NCBI GenBank assembly: GCA_030765055.1
Contig: CM060953.1
Span: forward strand, 178,724,709 to 178,788,708
Reading direction: 5' to 3'
From: Mantis religiosa
Lineage: Eukaryota; Arthropoda; Insecta; Mantodea; Mantidae
Length of the DNA stretch: 64,000 nt
Within the stretch, counting starts at the first letter, position 1. Each line of letters begins with the position of its first letter. The position numbers were made by a program, and so were the translations under genes. Below are positions 34,500 through 44,676 of the stretch, piece after piece. The notes beneath the pieces are model-generated. The model saw only the letters and a list, made by a program, of their open reading frames with translations. It did not search any database and was not told the origin of the DNA.

Positions 34500-35146
34500 T
34501 TGGATGACATAAAGTGGCTGAAGAGCATTACAAAACTACCAATTGTTCTCAAAGGCATTCTAACAGCAGAGGATGCAATTATTGCAGCAGACCTTGGCGT
34601 AGCAGCTATTCAAATATCTAATCATGGTGGTCATCAAGTGGACAGTACACCAGCTTCTATTGAAGCACGTCCTGAAATTTTGAAAGCTGTGGGCGAAAGA
34701 TGTGAAATATACTTGGATGGTGGTGTAAGATATGGTGCAGATGTATTTAAAGCACTAGCTCTAGGAGAAAAAATGGTTTTCATTGGTAGACCAGCTCTAT
34801 GGGGTTTGGCCTACAATGGAGAGATGGGTGTGAAAAAGATTTTGGAGATTATCAGGATAGAGCTGGACTCTGTGATGGCCTTAACAGACTCAGAATACGA
34901 CCTCATCTAATGCGAAATGTATCATGTCGGGACTAATCCCCTGCAGTTTTGGGTACAAGAATGCAAATTCCATTTGGTATTGCTCCTACAGCAATGCAGA
35001 AGATGGCGCATCCTGAAGGAGAATGTGCAAATGCCAAAGCTGTAGGCAAAACTGGAGGAATTTTTACATTGAGTACAATTTCAACAAGCAGCATTGAAGA
35101 AGTTGCATCTGCTGCACCAGATATGGTAAAGTGGTTTCAACTTTAT
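34500..35146 (+). pseudogene. Permuted, intronless 2-hydroxyacid oxidase (HAO/glycolate oxidase) copy
   Basis: 34500-34885 encodes the C-terminal half of an FMN-dependent 2-hydroxyacid oxidase (DDIKWLKSITKLPIVLKGIL, GGVRYGADVFKALALGEKMV, FIGRPALWGLAYNGEMGVKK). Immediately after it, 34883-35146 encodes the N-terminal third (RLRIRPHLMRNVSCRD, MQIPFGIAPTAMQKMAHPEG, LSTISTSSIEEVASAAPDMV, KWFQLY). The order is the reverse of the real protein and there is no spacer. The active-site signature SNHGxRQ reads SNHGGHQ, so the substrate-binding Arg is lost. A TAA interrupts the N-terminal part after VSCRD, and the halves are in different frames. The functional enzyme would oxidise 2-hydroxyacids in peroxisomes; this copy cannot. 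Confidence 0.88.
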
Positions 35147-35189
35147 ACTTCATTGCATGTTCAATCTGTCTAACTTGAACCAGTTGATC

Positions 35190-35560
35190 TCCAGTTTTAA
35201 GACTGGTTTCCAAGAGGAACTGAACCAGCATCGTGGTTCAGCACGCTCCTCTCAGAGGAAATGGCCAAAGCCTCCTTAACTCTGCACTCCCAGTAACTGC
35301 TGCATTCTGCCACGATGGTCGTTTCCTGAAAGTTGGCTCTATGGTTCTTATCAAAGCAAAGCTCTGCTAGTCCAGAATTTTTGGTTGCATCAAATAGTGG
35401 TCCATACATGTTCGTTCATATTCTTTTATCCTTCTTGCAATGATCCTTATAGTTTGTCCTATATATGAAACCCCACACTCACAGAGAATCCGGTATAACC
35501 CCGGAACTTTGAAATCCAGTTTGTCTTTTACCAGTCTCAACAAGTGTTTCCTCTTGGAAA
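35190..35560 (-). pseudogene. F-family PLE GIY-YIG relic (different lineage)
   Basis: Minus-strand translation with frame changes gives YRIPCECGVSYIGQTIRIIA, RRIKEYERT and then NSGLAELCFDKNHRANFQET and IVAECSSYWECRVKEALAIS. This resembles GIY-YIG domains of PLEs with a CEC motif and a C-terminal YWxRxxKEA block, unlike families A to E. It is broken and abuts the permuted oxidase copy. Confidence 0.7.
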
Positions 35561-35639
35561 CTGGCCTTAAAAATGGAAATCAACTGACTCAAGAAACACA
35601 AAGTTAGATTCAACATCCAATTAAGTAGATAAGAGTCAA

Positions 35640-36385
35640 CATGAGAAATTCAATGCCATGGCCGGGATTTGAACCATGGATCTTCTGGTTTCTGTCCAGT
35701 TGCTCTAACCCATTAAGCTACCCTGGCCAACATACCGTCCTGACATATTAAATTCTCCATTTGACTCGAATATTTCCCCAGTATACCACTAGGGGCTCTC
35801 GCATCCAAGATGCACTGTTTGTGGCGACTTACTATCATAAGTACCCGAGTCCTAGGCTTCATCATTTAACTCTTATTATTTTAGTTAATTGATGGAAATA
35901 AATCATTTCTTTACAGGCTAAGGTCTTTGATAGACAGAGTCAACATGAAAAATTCAATGCCATGGCCAGGATTTGAACCATGGATCTTCTGGTTTCCATC
36001 CAGTCCCTCTAACCCATTGAGCTACCATGGCCAATGTGCCATCCTGACATTAAATTCTCCAAATGATAAAAAAATAAAAAATGATAAAAGAGTTAAATGA
36101 TGAAGCCTGGGGATCAAGTAAGTCGCCACAAACGGTGTATCTCGATGCGAGAGCCCCTAGTGGTATACCGGAGAAATATACAAATCAAATTGACAATTTA
36201 ATGTCAGGACGGCACGTTGGCTATGGTAGCTCAATGGGTTAGAGCGACTGGATGGAAACCAGGAGATCTGTGGTTAAAATCCTGGCCATGGCATTGAATT
36301 TTTCATGTTGACTCTCTATCAAAGACCTTAGCCTATATACGGCTAGTGTAAAGAAATGATTAATTTCCATAAATTAACTAAAATC
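35640..36385. repeat. tRNA-like repeats, type 3, inverted pair
   Basis: Two minus-oriented heads (near 35650-35730 and 35940-36020) face one plus-oriented head (36225-36290: tagctcaatgggttagagcg and gtggttaaaatcc). The shared body (ctaggggctctcgcatc) is mirrored, so 35760-35880 and 36080-36200 are inverted copies. Confidence 0.72.
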
Positions 36386-36494
36386 CAATTAAGTAGTTAC
36401 ATTTTACACGAGGTCCTACACTGACCTAACTGAATCATTTTACATTTTCTACCAGGCCCGTGCCAGATGGGTTTTTCACAACTTTATTCATTCA

Positions 36495-36545
36495 TAATCC
36501 TGATGATGGGAGAGATGTATGCTCCCAAAATGTCGATGACTAATC
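36495..36545 (+). ncRNA. Hammerhead-like relic (F/G-family PLE tail)
   Basis: CUGAUGA at 36500-36506, perfect stem II (UGGGAG/CUCCCA), then AAAAUGUC. The latter would be GAAACGUC before G-to-A and C-to-T changes. Confidence 0.55.
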
Positions 36546-37629
36546 ATAAATTCACTAGGCCTGAAGCCAAGAGCATATAGCAAAATCTAAGATTTTTAAC
36601 TTAAGAACTAACTTTGTGAACACAAGTATGAAAACTGGGATCTTTCAAGTTTTGGATCATGGATGTGTTACTGTCCTGAATGAGTGTTAATCAATTCATA
36701 ATAAGTTTAAGCCAAAAAGGTTCCCCCACTATACTTTTCTGCCTGACAGGTTGAATATCTACTAGGCAGTAGTATTTTAATTCCATAACATAAATTTTCT
36801 CCATCACAAGTAAATAGTAATGTTTATTTTTGTTTCTTTTGACAGGTTGAACATTAGATAGTGTTTCTAGTTTCTTTAGCTCCAAGGTTAAAGAAAAGGA
36901 ACTGTTATACAAAGTAAATATGGTAAAAAAAATAAAATAAAAAATATGAAGCTCTGTAGATTGATTATAGTAAATTCTTCAGCTTACCAACAGCATCTGA
37001 ATGCTCAGCTTATGCATTTAACAACAGAGCTTATTATTTGTATTCTATTTCCTGTTCCAAAATAAATTCTATACCTAACAATGGCTTAGCAAGTTATTCT
37101 TAAGATGCCTGCAAGATTCATGTTCATACTGAAACACTGTATAACATGAGCAAAACAACATTATCAATTGCTGTTTACAATTCAAGTTCAAGTATTTTTA
37201 ATGAGTTTCATTGCACACTCTCACAGAGATTTCAAACATTTCTAACACCCACAATGCAAGGCTTTCAATTAAAATTATGCATACTGCTATGCAGGTATGT
37301 AATTTCAACTTGTGGTGATGTGATGAATCCTCTCACAAAAATATCTTTACATTAAAGATCAATTTCGATAATAGGAATATAAGAATGAACTCAGAAATAA
37401 TGCACACTGCATATGCACACTTTACATGAAGTTAATGGTTCTCATCTGTTGTTTGTATGTTTGCATATCTTTATTCCCCATATGAAATTTGTAATAATTT
37501 CAATTAAAATATATAAAATGTGTCATTCTGAACAAGTCTTCAGTACTTAAATGTGCACAAATTAAAGTGATTACTTTAATATAATTTTGAGTCGAACTAA
37601 TACTCAATGCTCCATTTATTGCTAGTATT

Positions 37630-37675
37630 TACCTAGAACGCGTTTCGTTAGGACTTCCTAACATCATCAGCTGTT
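37630..37675 (-). ncRNA. Hammerhead ribozyme motif (C-family PLE, left arm)
   Basis: CUGAUGA at 37670-37664, a perfect six-pair stem II (GUUAGG/CCUAAC, loop AAGU), GAAAC, a two-base loop GC and triplet GUU ending at 37637. Stem III is the single C-G pair seen in other PLE families. Stem I is weak by eye. Confidence 0.7.
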
Positions 37676-38455
37676 GTCGACTAATGGATGCCGGTTCAAT
37701 GAACTCCTCGGAGGTGATAGGTGCGTCTCTGTCGGTATCTTAATGAACTTGAAATTGGGGATGTCTTCAAAGGTAGTATCGAAATTAAAGAATTTACTTT
37801 CATATTTCTTTATAAAGATTTTTTCCCACGTGGTTAATGCAGCTGGACCTTGGACACTTTTTAGTAAGTGAATTTCTCGTTCTATGTCATGATTTTCCTT
37901 CCAAAAATGGTACGCTACCGCCGATTTATCTATTTCTTTATTCCTGATGTTCCTAAAGTGCTCTTTAAGCCTAATGTTCACGTTCCTTTTTGTTTTTCCA
38001 ATGTAGAATTTGTCACAGTCCTTGCAATTTATCCGGTACACTCCTGATTTTCTGCCTGTGGGTATCTCCTTTGTATTATGTGATTTCAAAAGGTGTTGTA
38101 CACTAAATTTGTTCTGTGGGGCCAAAGTAATATTGTGTTCTTTGAAAACTTTTTGGAAAAGGTGTGTAGCTCTGGGATGATAAGTAAATTTTCTGTATGA
38201 GGTTTCATTGCTAATTGGGGAGAGAGTAGTTACTTGTTTGCATCTTAGTTGTCTTTTGAATTTATCTATTTTCTTGTTGACCAATTCAGCACTGTATCCA
38301 TTGTATTCTGCAATGTGAATGATGTTATTGTACTCTTTGTTATATTCTATCTTGTTTAAAGGTACATTAACCAGCCTGTAAGTTAAACTGTTGATAACAG
38401 CATGCTTGTGTTGTCTTGGGTTATATCCATCTGATTTTATGAAATTTTCTGTGTG
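37667..38455 (-). CDS. C-family PLE linker and GIY-YIG fragment, open
   Basis: This is an uninterrupted fragment from about ENFIKSDGYNPRQHKHAVIN (end of the reverse transcriptase) through LVNVPLNKIEYNKEYNNIIH to the GIY-YIG domain (SGVYRINCKDCDKFYIGKTK, RNVNIRLKEHFRNIRNKEID) and the coding end HPLVDNS. GIY is replaced by GVY, a common variant. The stop TGA is the first TGA in the hammerhead CTGATGA box. The frame is 5'-truncated and lacks the YVDD reverse transcriptase, so it cannot be autonomous. Confidence 0.85.
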   Translation of the reverse strand, partial: HTENFIKSDGYNPRQHKHAVINSLTYRLVNVPLNKIEYNKEYNNIIHIAEYNGYSAELVNKKIDKFKRQLRCKQVTTLSPISNETSYRKFTYHPRATHLFQKVFKEHNITLAPQNKFSVQHLLKSHNTKEIPTGRKSGVYRINCKDCDKFYIGKTKRNVNIRLKEHFRNIRNKEIDKSAVAYHFWKENHDIEREIHLLKSVQGPAALTTWEKIFIKKYESKFFNFDTTFEDIPNFKFIKIPTETHLSPPRSSLNRHPLVDNS

Positions 38456-38460
38456 TGTTT

Positions 38461-38855
38461 CCACAGGCAGAAAATCAGGAGTGTACCGGATAAATTGCAA
38501 GGACTGTGACAAATTCTACATTGGAAAAACAAAAAGGAACGTGAACATTAGGCTTAAAGAGCATTTTAGGAACATCAGGAATAAAGAAATAGATAAATCG
38601 GCGGTAGCGTACCATTTTTGGAAGGAAAATCATGACATAGAACGAGAAATTCACTTACTAAAAAGTGTCCAAGGTCCAGCTGCATTAACCATGTGGGAAA
38701 AAATCTTTATAAAGAAATATGAAAGTAAATTCTTTAATTTCGATACTACCTTTGAAGACATCCCCAATTTCAAGTTCATTAAGATACCGACAGAGACGCA
38801 CCTATCACCTCCGAGGAGTTCACTGAACCGGCATCCATTAGTCGACAACAGCTGA
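38461..38855 (+). CDS. C-family PLE GIY-YIG fragment, plus arm, open
   Basis: This is a second copy of the same GIY-YIG end, from GRKSGVYRINCKDCDKFYIG to HPLVDNS and stop, with only a few substitutions relative to the minus arm. An open frame upstream runs into the minus arm on its opposite strand and is not PLE coding. Confidence 0.82.
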
Positions 38856-38892
38856 TGATGTTAGGAAGTCCTAACGAAACGCGTTCTAGGTA
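38846..38892 (+). ncRNA. Hammerhead ribozyme motif (C-family PLE, right arm)
   Basis: Same sequence as the left arm in inverted orientation: CUGAUGA at 38852-38858, stem II GUUAGG/CCUAAC, GAAAC at 38876-38880, GC, GUU at 38883-38885. Core bases are complete. Confidence 0.7.
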
Positions 38893-39009
38893 AATACTAG
38901 CAATAAATGGAGCATTGAGTATTAGTTCGACTCAAAATTGTATTAATTTTGTGCTTCATTGTATCATAGTCCTTAAACAACAGAATACTGATTACTTTAG
39001 TTGAAAAAG

Positions 39010-39150
39010 CTATTTGAAATCAGTTTTTTGACACTTCGTCACTTACGAAGTGAAATATTTATCAAATGTAAGTGATGAAGAGTCAAAAACCAACAACAAA
39101 TAGTTTTTTCACTCAATTTTGACGTCACTGTTACTAAATTCCTCCAAACA
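39010..39150. mobile_element. Minimal inverted D-family tail pair
   Basis: The word tttttgacacttcgtcactta on the left is mirrored by taagtgatgaagagtcaaaaa on the right around a 20-bp centre. Beyond it lies a D-type end (gacgtcactgttactaaattc). A related end lies near 31787-31845. Confidence 0.6.
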
Positions 39151-39264
39151 TGCATAACTGATTATTTTAGCTTCACTTTCTACACTGGAACATACTAGTA
39201 CATGTTTCAGACACTATTGTCTTCACTATCACCCTAGATTCAGTGTTGTGTTTCCTCCTGTGAC

Positions 39265-40450
39265 TTATATAAGGTGCATTCAAAAAGAAATGAGCCAGAG
39301 TCTGGTATGCACAAACCAGTGACAGGATGGTAATATTGTGGCGTGTGTAACAAAGTGTTGTTCTAACCAGAGCGTGTAAGTTCACAGCCCGTCGCTAGAG
39401 AGCATGCATGCACGTCATGTGACTATACAAAGCTAGCAACAGCATGCATCAATTGTCCAATGCTGCCAGTCGCATTGCAAATGGTGAAATGGAGGTGTCA
39501 AAAGAAGAGCAAAGAGGTATTGTTCATTTTCTGACAGGGAAGAAGTAGGGGGAATGGACATTCATCAACGAATGTCACAAGTGTACAGTGAATACTGCAG
39601 GTCCCTTGCAAGGATCAAGGCATGGCACAAGCGCTTCAGGGGAGGATGGGTGTCTTTAGCCCATGATGCATGGTCTTGAGCACCACACTGCATTACCGAT
39701 GACATTGTATAACTGGTTGATGCGCTCATTACCCAGGATCACCAAGTGACGGTGAAAGCCATAGCCGCCGAGGTCGGATTGAGCGTCGGAAGTGTTCACA
39801 CCATCATGAAGGAACGATTGCTCTTGCCCAAAGTGTGTGCCCAATGGGTGCCCCACAGTCTTCAACCACACCAGGAAGCATGTTGAATGGCCCACTGTTT
39901 TGGTCATGCTAGAGAAGGGAATGAGTTTCTGTCACGAGTGGTGGCTGGAGATGAGTCATGGTGTTATCATTTTGAACCATAATCAAAACGACAAAGTCTC
40001 AGTGGAAGCATCCAGGGTCACTACCACCAAAAAAGCCAAGGCCATCCACACAAGTGCAGGAAAGCTTATGCTGATGTTCCTCTTTGACTGAGATGGCCTA
40101 CTTCTGATACACTTCCTGCAGCATGGGACAATAGTAAATGCCCAGTGTTACTCGTAATCCTTGAGCAACCTTTGCCAAGTAATCAAATCTAAATGACCAG
40201 ACAATCTCAATCATGAGGTCATTCTGCTCCATGACAATATAAAGCTTCATACGGCCAACACAGTTGCAGCACTTCTGCAGAAATTCAAATGGGAGGTTCT
40301 CCGCCATCCTCCATACAGTCCAGACCTCTCTCCCTGTGATTACACAATTTTTGGTCCCCTTAAAAAGGCTCTGAGGGGCAAACAATTCACTTCGGACGAC
40401 GGTGTAGTGATTTCTTGATAATGCCTTCAAGAGGAAGTGAAACGTGATGA
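39265..40450 (+). mobile_element. Mariner-type relic
   Basis: Starts ggtgcattcaaaaagaaatg. Transposase fragments in several frames: MEVSKEEQRGIVHFLTGKK, VTVKAIAAEVGLSVGSVHTI, VVAGDESWCYHFEP, then HDNIKLHTANTVAALLQKFK and PPYSPDLSPCDYTIFGPLKK. There are many stops and frameshifts. The 3' terminal repeat was not located. Confidence 0.8.
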
Positions 40451-40809
40451 AAGAACATTTGTGGTATGTGAAGTACAGAGTGCCTTAGTCAACTCATAGT
40501 ATAATCTTAATTATTTTATATGCAAATGTAAATTATCATTGCAGCTGCCTATTTGTCATTTGACACAAAGGGATCTTGATTCCCTGTTCTGTCTCCTTGT
40601 TACAATATTCAGTCATGTTATATATAATTTCTCGTGCATGCCGATGTATATCACATCAATGTTGGACACGCTGCTATGCAGAAGACGTGCTGATTCTGAA
40701 CAGTGTGTACATACACTGTCTTGCTATGTATGTGTGAAAGGGTTACATAAACATCTCTGCTGGTTGACATTCTTTCCAATAAGTCTCCATGCTTTGCCAG
40801 TAGTAATAA

Positions 40810-41200
40810 TTTTTCAAAATTGAGAGTTCTGCTGGTGTTCTATATTTCTTCAATAGATGATCTCTGGACCACAAATACTCTGCAACTACTGATTTTTCTG
40901 TTTATTTATATTTCATGTTTCTGATGTGTTCTTTAAGCCTTGTTCTGTGCTCCTATTTGCCTTCCTTATCTGTACCTATGCAATCCTTAGATCCTATTTT
41001 CACAGGTACTGAAAGCTTTTCCCCACCAGAAGTTTGTCCTTTATGTTGGTCCTGAGTATGTTTGTTAACAGGGCTAGGGTTATATTACATTCTTTGAATA
41101 TTTTAGTAAATTTCTGGAAGGCCCATTGGTAAAAAGATAATTTTTTGAACTTTTTGATTCATTTTATATTGATTAGTGTGGTGATTTTCTTCCCATTTTT
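40810..41200 (-). pseudogene. Decayed PLE GIY-YIG relic
   Basis: Minus-strand fragments RTRLKEHIRNMKYK and EKSVVAEYLWSRDHLLKK match the second half of the GIY-YIG domain. Stops and frameshifts are frequent and the family is unclear. Sequence up to about 41560 may belong to the same relic. Confidence 0.55.
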
Positions 41201-42510
41201 TAATTTCTTAATCCTCCTGTGCACAATTGCTTTGGCAAAACCAGTTTTATGTACATTTTCAAAAGAGAAAAGTGGCATTTTCTCGTCTGTAATGCAAGAT
41301 TGGATATCTGAATCGACTGGACAGATATTTAACAATCAGAATTGGAAGTGCTCCTTCATCCATTCTACAGTTTGAAAGTGCATCCACCTAGTAATGGATT
41401 ATTGTTTACAAACCGAAAACTTAATTTTATTCTAACTGTCCCAAATAGTAACCCAAAGTATCTAAGAGTCAATTTCCAAAGAGAATTAAATAGTATTCAA
41501 GAGCTGATAAAATGTTGGGAAATACTCAAAACATTAAGGGGTATATTTTGAACAATGCTAATGTAAGTGTACAGAAAAAATAAACAGTGGCGATTATTTC
41601 TAGGATCATTCTCATACTTTGTTTCATTTTTACCAAAACAACATTTTAGAATTTTTTGATTTGAATCTGGTAAATGCTGTTCTGTTCAAAACTATTTTGC
41701 AACAACTGATGTTTATTTTTTTATTTTATTTTTAAGCTAATTCACAAAGAGTTTGTAATAAAGCAGATATAGACAGTTTTAGAATTAGAGAATGTTACAA
41801 CTTAAATGGCTGCTGTCACGTGGCGCTATGATTCTTGTTACATGTTTCTTGCATTTAACAACCTCATTATTAAGGCATGCACTAGTTGTAGACTTAATGG
41901 TCAACCTTATTTTAAACTACCTTTTAGTTGCAGCAGCCAAAATTAAGTACCTAAGGATTAATATTTGCCTTCAAGATTGTGAGCTATCATGTTCCACTAT
42001 GCATTACAAACTCCTTGGTAATTCATTTGTTCTTTGGGCTCTGGTTTCTAACAGGCTTTTTATCTTGCCATTCAGAATATTCAGGCAAACTTTTTAAAGA
42101 ATATTTTTCTTTCTGAAAGTGTTTTCCTGATCACTAATTTTGGTTAATTGCTGTGTATATGAAGCAAGGCAAAGAGATTATTTTTTTTTTTTTTAAACAA
42201 TTTCCCCATTAAAAAGATTAATATATACTTTTCTCCTCTTAGTGTTGAAGCACCTATAAACACTAGGACATTTTGTCTTTAATTTCTAATATTTAGAATT
42301 CAAAAGTGGAATTACAAACATATAAATATATTTCTTTAATGATATAATAAAATTACTTTAATTTGGAAACAAAATGTATTATTCCTAAGCTGCATTTATT
42401 TTATTTTTGTATGTCAAGTAGTGAAGCATTGACATAGGTTTGTTTTCAATATAAAATAGACATTGGTAATTTGTTAATATTTTATAACTTTTCTAGAACA
42501 AAAGTTTTAC

Positions 42511-42630
42511 CATATTACTGCGAAACTGGTTATCTAAGAAGTGTGTGGCTACATGTGCTGGAAGAAGATTGAAAAGAATTCGCTTGTTGCTATGCTGCAG
42601 GGCATCCATTTCACGCTTTTCTTCATTTGC
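42511..42630 (-). CDS. rut: rutabaga exon, juxtamembrane signalling helix
   Basis: This 120-bp exon (40 codons, phase 0/0) lies between a tgtgttctag acceptor and an ATG/GTAAAAC donor. It encodes ANEEKREMDALQHSNKRI, then LFNLLPAHVATHFLDNQF and RSNM. This charged coiled helix ending in NLLPAHVA is the conserved segment linking TM12 to the catalytic C2 core. The exon is short and isolated: the intron 3' of it is about 20.8 kb, the largest in the window. Its last residues join exactly to DLYHQSYS of the next exon, which fixes that exon's start at 21725. Confidence 0.92.
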
Positions 42631-43199
42631 CTAGAACACAACAAAAGGAATTATTAACTAATTATTACAAATGCTTTTCTATTATACATTATAACAGATG
42701 GTTTTCTTTTCCCTTTTTATTTTCTTTTTAAACCTTAAATACGTTTTCTTGTTCTATAACTATTAACAACAATCTATTTTACAGGCAGTCAGTGACAATA
42801 CAGATACAAGGCAGGATGATTGGTGATTATGTTAAAAATAATAACTCCTGTTACCCACCCAAAAATATGCTTATTGCCTGTATACTTGCCAACTTTCTAT
42901 AAAATCTTTTCTCATGCAACAAACCATAATAATTTTGTAAACACATGAAGTTAATAGTGTTCAATGCAATAAACGTACAAAAATTACATATTAAATAAAT
43001 GGGAATTCCATTTCAATAAGAACCCTTGAAGACCAGATAGCATAGCTTTCTTTCTGTCACATATGCTTGGTACATTGCACAATAAGCACACATTAAAGCA
43101 ACGAATACTACTCCCTAGGGTATACACCAATTTCTAGTCTACACACTTATGCCTTTTATCATGAACTATAAACAAAAACTGTCATAGAAAATGGGAGTC

Positions 43200-43493
43200 A
43201 TATTCCACAACTTAACAATTAAATGGTCCGATAGATTCAATGGTTTGGGAAAAGATATTTATTTTAAAAAATAAACATCGTGTAATGAATTTTGAAATGC
43301 CAGCAGTTGATTCTATTTTTAGGTTTGTTTCCTATTCAGATTTTGGTAACACTAAAAAAACATAATAACATGGTAACCAGAGACCTTGACGACGAAGTTT
43401 GTTGATGGACTGACGATGCAAGCAATTTGTTTATGAAATCGATCTCAATTAAAAAGAAAAATTGACATCTTCAAGTGAAGTTTTTTGTTACAA
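43200..43493 (+). mobile_element. E-family PLE 3' end (interrupted by the A-family insertion)
   Basis: Plus-strand E-family coding end (VMNFEMPAVDSIFRF), then a degenerate hammerhead (CTGACGA, GAAATCGATC) and the E tail. The tail resumes after the A-family insertion (44747-44830, ttcattatgcaatgtttat), matching the E tail near 8990-9010. Confidence 0.75.
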
Positions 43494-43602
43494 ATAGTTA
43501 GATTTGTCGAGATTTAACTGTATTGGAACACCACAGTGAAGCGAAATAATTATTAATTTTTAGATGAGTCATATTTATTACACATCTGCTTCACTTTCGT
43601 AC

Positions 43603-44175
43603 CTATTTTGAGGACATGTTTCGCAAATCATCGTTTGCATCTTCGGCTCTTATGCGACTAAAGCTTGATCCAGCGGTGTGGGTAATTCTGGAGTTGCTGC
43701 TGCCATCTGTTGATTTAGTGATGAACTTGAATGTGGGATTCTCTTCTGGCGGGATTTCAAAGTTCATTAGTTGGTTTTTATGTTTTTCTATGTATATCCT
43801 CTCCCATATGACGAGTTCACTATGTTTTTGTACGTATTTTAGTAATTCGGTGCTATCTTCAATTTCATGATTTTCAGACCAGAAATGAGCTGCTATTGCG
43901 GACTTATCAATATTTTTGTATCTTAAGTGCCTGAAGTGTTCTTTCTTTCTAGTGCCTATGTTTCTTTTTGTCCTCCCTATGTAAATTTTTTCACAGTCTT
44001 TACACTTAATCTTGTAAATGCCTGACTTTTCCTCTGGTTTTATCTTATCAGTATTATTACTGTGAAGTAGGTTTTTAATGTTGTAATTGTTTTTTGGTGC
44101 CAATGTTATATTGTATTTCTTGAATATTTTTTTGGAACTTTTTTGTGGCCCAGGGGTGGTAAGTAAATTTAGCAA
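43603..44175 (-). pseudogene. A-family PLE linker and GIY-YIG domain
   Basis: This is an open stretch of about 185 residues: KKIFKKYNITLAPKNNYNIK, then SGIYKIKCKDCEKIYIGRTK, RNIGTRKKEHFRHLRYKNID and SENHEIEDSTELLKY, ending RNMSSK. All GIY-YIG motifs are intact. A frame break near 44170 separates it from the upstream reverse transcriptase remnant (TLPFLDLKITKSNEKLEFVI, RRATHTDNYIKANSFNP) at about 44240-44560. Confidence 0.85.
43610..43649 (-). ncRNA. Hammerhead-like motif (A-family PLE)
   Basis: CCGAAGA, stem II GCAAA/UUUGC, GAAAC-AU-GUC, stem I GAG/CUC. Confidence 0.58.
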
Positions 44176-44636
44176 ATCTAATTTCTTGTTTTATTGGTGT
44201 GAGAGCTGTGATCTGTTTTAATCTCTTTTAAAGTTTGAATGATTTTAGTTTTTTATCTGCAAGGTTTTTTCATATCCATTTTTAATTGCAGTTTTTAAGA
44301 TTTGATGGTATTCGTTTTGATATTCTTGCTGGCTGAGGGGCAGATTTACTAATCTGTGTGTCAGACGGTTGATGGTGGCATGTTTGTGTGGAACTGGGTT
44401 GAAGCTATTTGCTTTGATGTAATTATCTGTGTGTGTTGCTCTTCTATGGATAACAAATTCTAATTTTTCATTGCTTTTTGTGATTTTAAGGTCCAAAAAA
44501 GGTAGAGTACAGTCCTCTTCAGTTTCCACTGTAAATTGTATGCTGGGTTCTTGCAGGTTGTTCATCACTAAATCAACAGATGGCAGCAGCAACTCCAGAA
44601 TTACCCACACCACTGGATCAAGCTTTAGTCGCATAA

Positions 44637-44676
44637 GAGCCGAAGATGCAAACGATGATTTGCGAAACATTTCCTC
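44637..44676 (+). ncRNA. Hammerhead-like motif (A-family PLE), cleavage triplet altered
   Basis: As in the other A copies, but GUC is changed to UUC, which breaks the single stem III pair. Confidence 0.5.

Larger units (their letters stand above)
37580..38950. mobile_element. C-family PLE, large inverted arms with ribozyme motifs at both ends
   Basis: A minus arm (38512 down to 37667) and a plus arm (38461-38860) share nearly identical GIY-YIG coding ends, hammerhead motifs and a tail ending in a mirrored gttcgactcaaaat. The arms meet near 38461, so about 400-480 bp of each arm can pair. Target duplications are not clear. Near identity of the arms (only a few differences in about 390 bp of coding sequence) implies recent formation. 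Confidence 0.88.
21726..42510. other. rutabaga intron, about 20.8 kb
   Basis: This intron contains the mariner deletion derivative, several SINEs, PLE families A, C, D, F and H, an inverted LINE, a DDE transposase relic, the permuted hydroxyacid oxidase copy and a mariner relic. Positions 25150-25670 have a polyadenylation signal (AATAAA) and could be a solo LTR, but no flanking duplication was seen. Positions 27235-27720 are GC-richer and unclassified. I see nothing recognisable in 21900-22600, 23325-24280, 25680-26170, 26340-27230, 28263-29684, 31850-32925, 36625-37580 or 41565-42510. Confidence 0.75.

Noticed and set aside
36210..36300. A functional tRNA gene.
   Set aside because: It has box A- and B-like sequences but no convincing acceptor stem, box B is damaged, and the same head recurs in other type-3 repeats.
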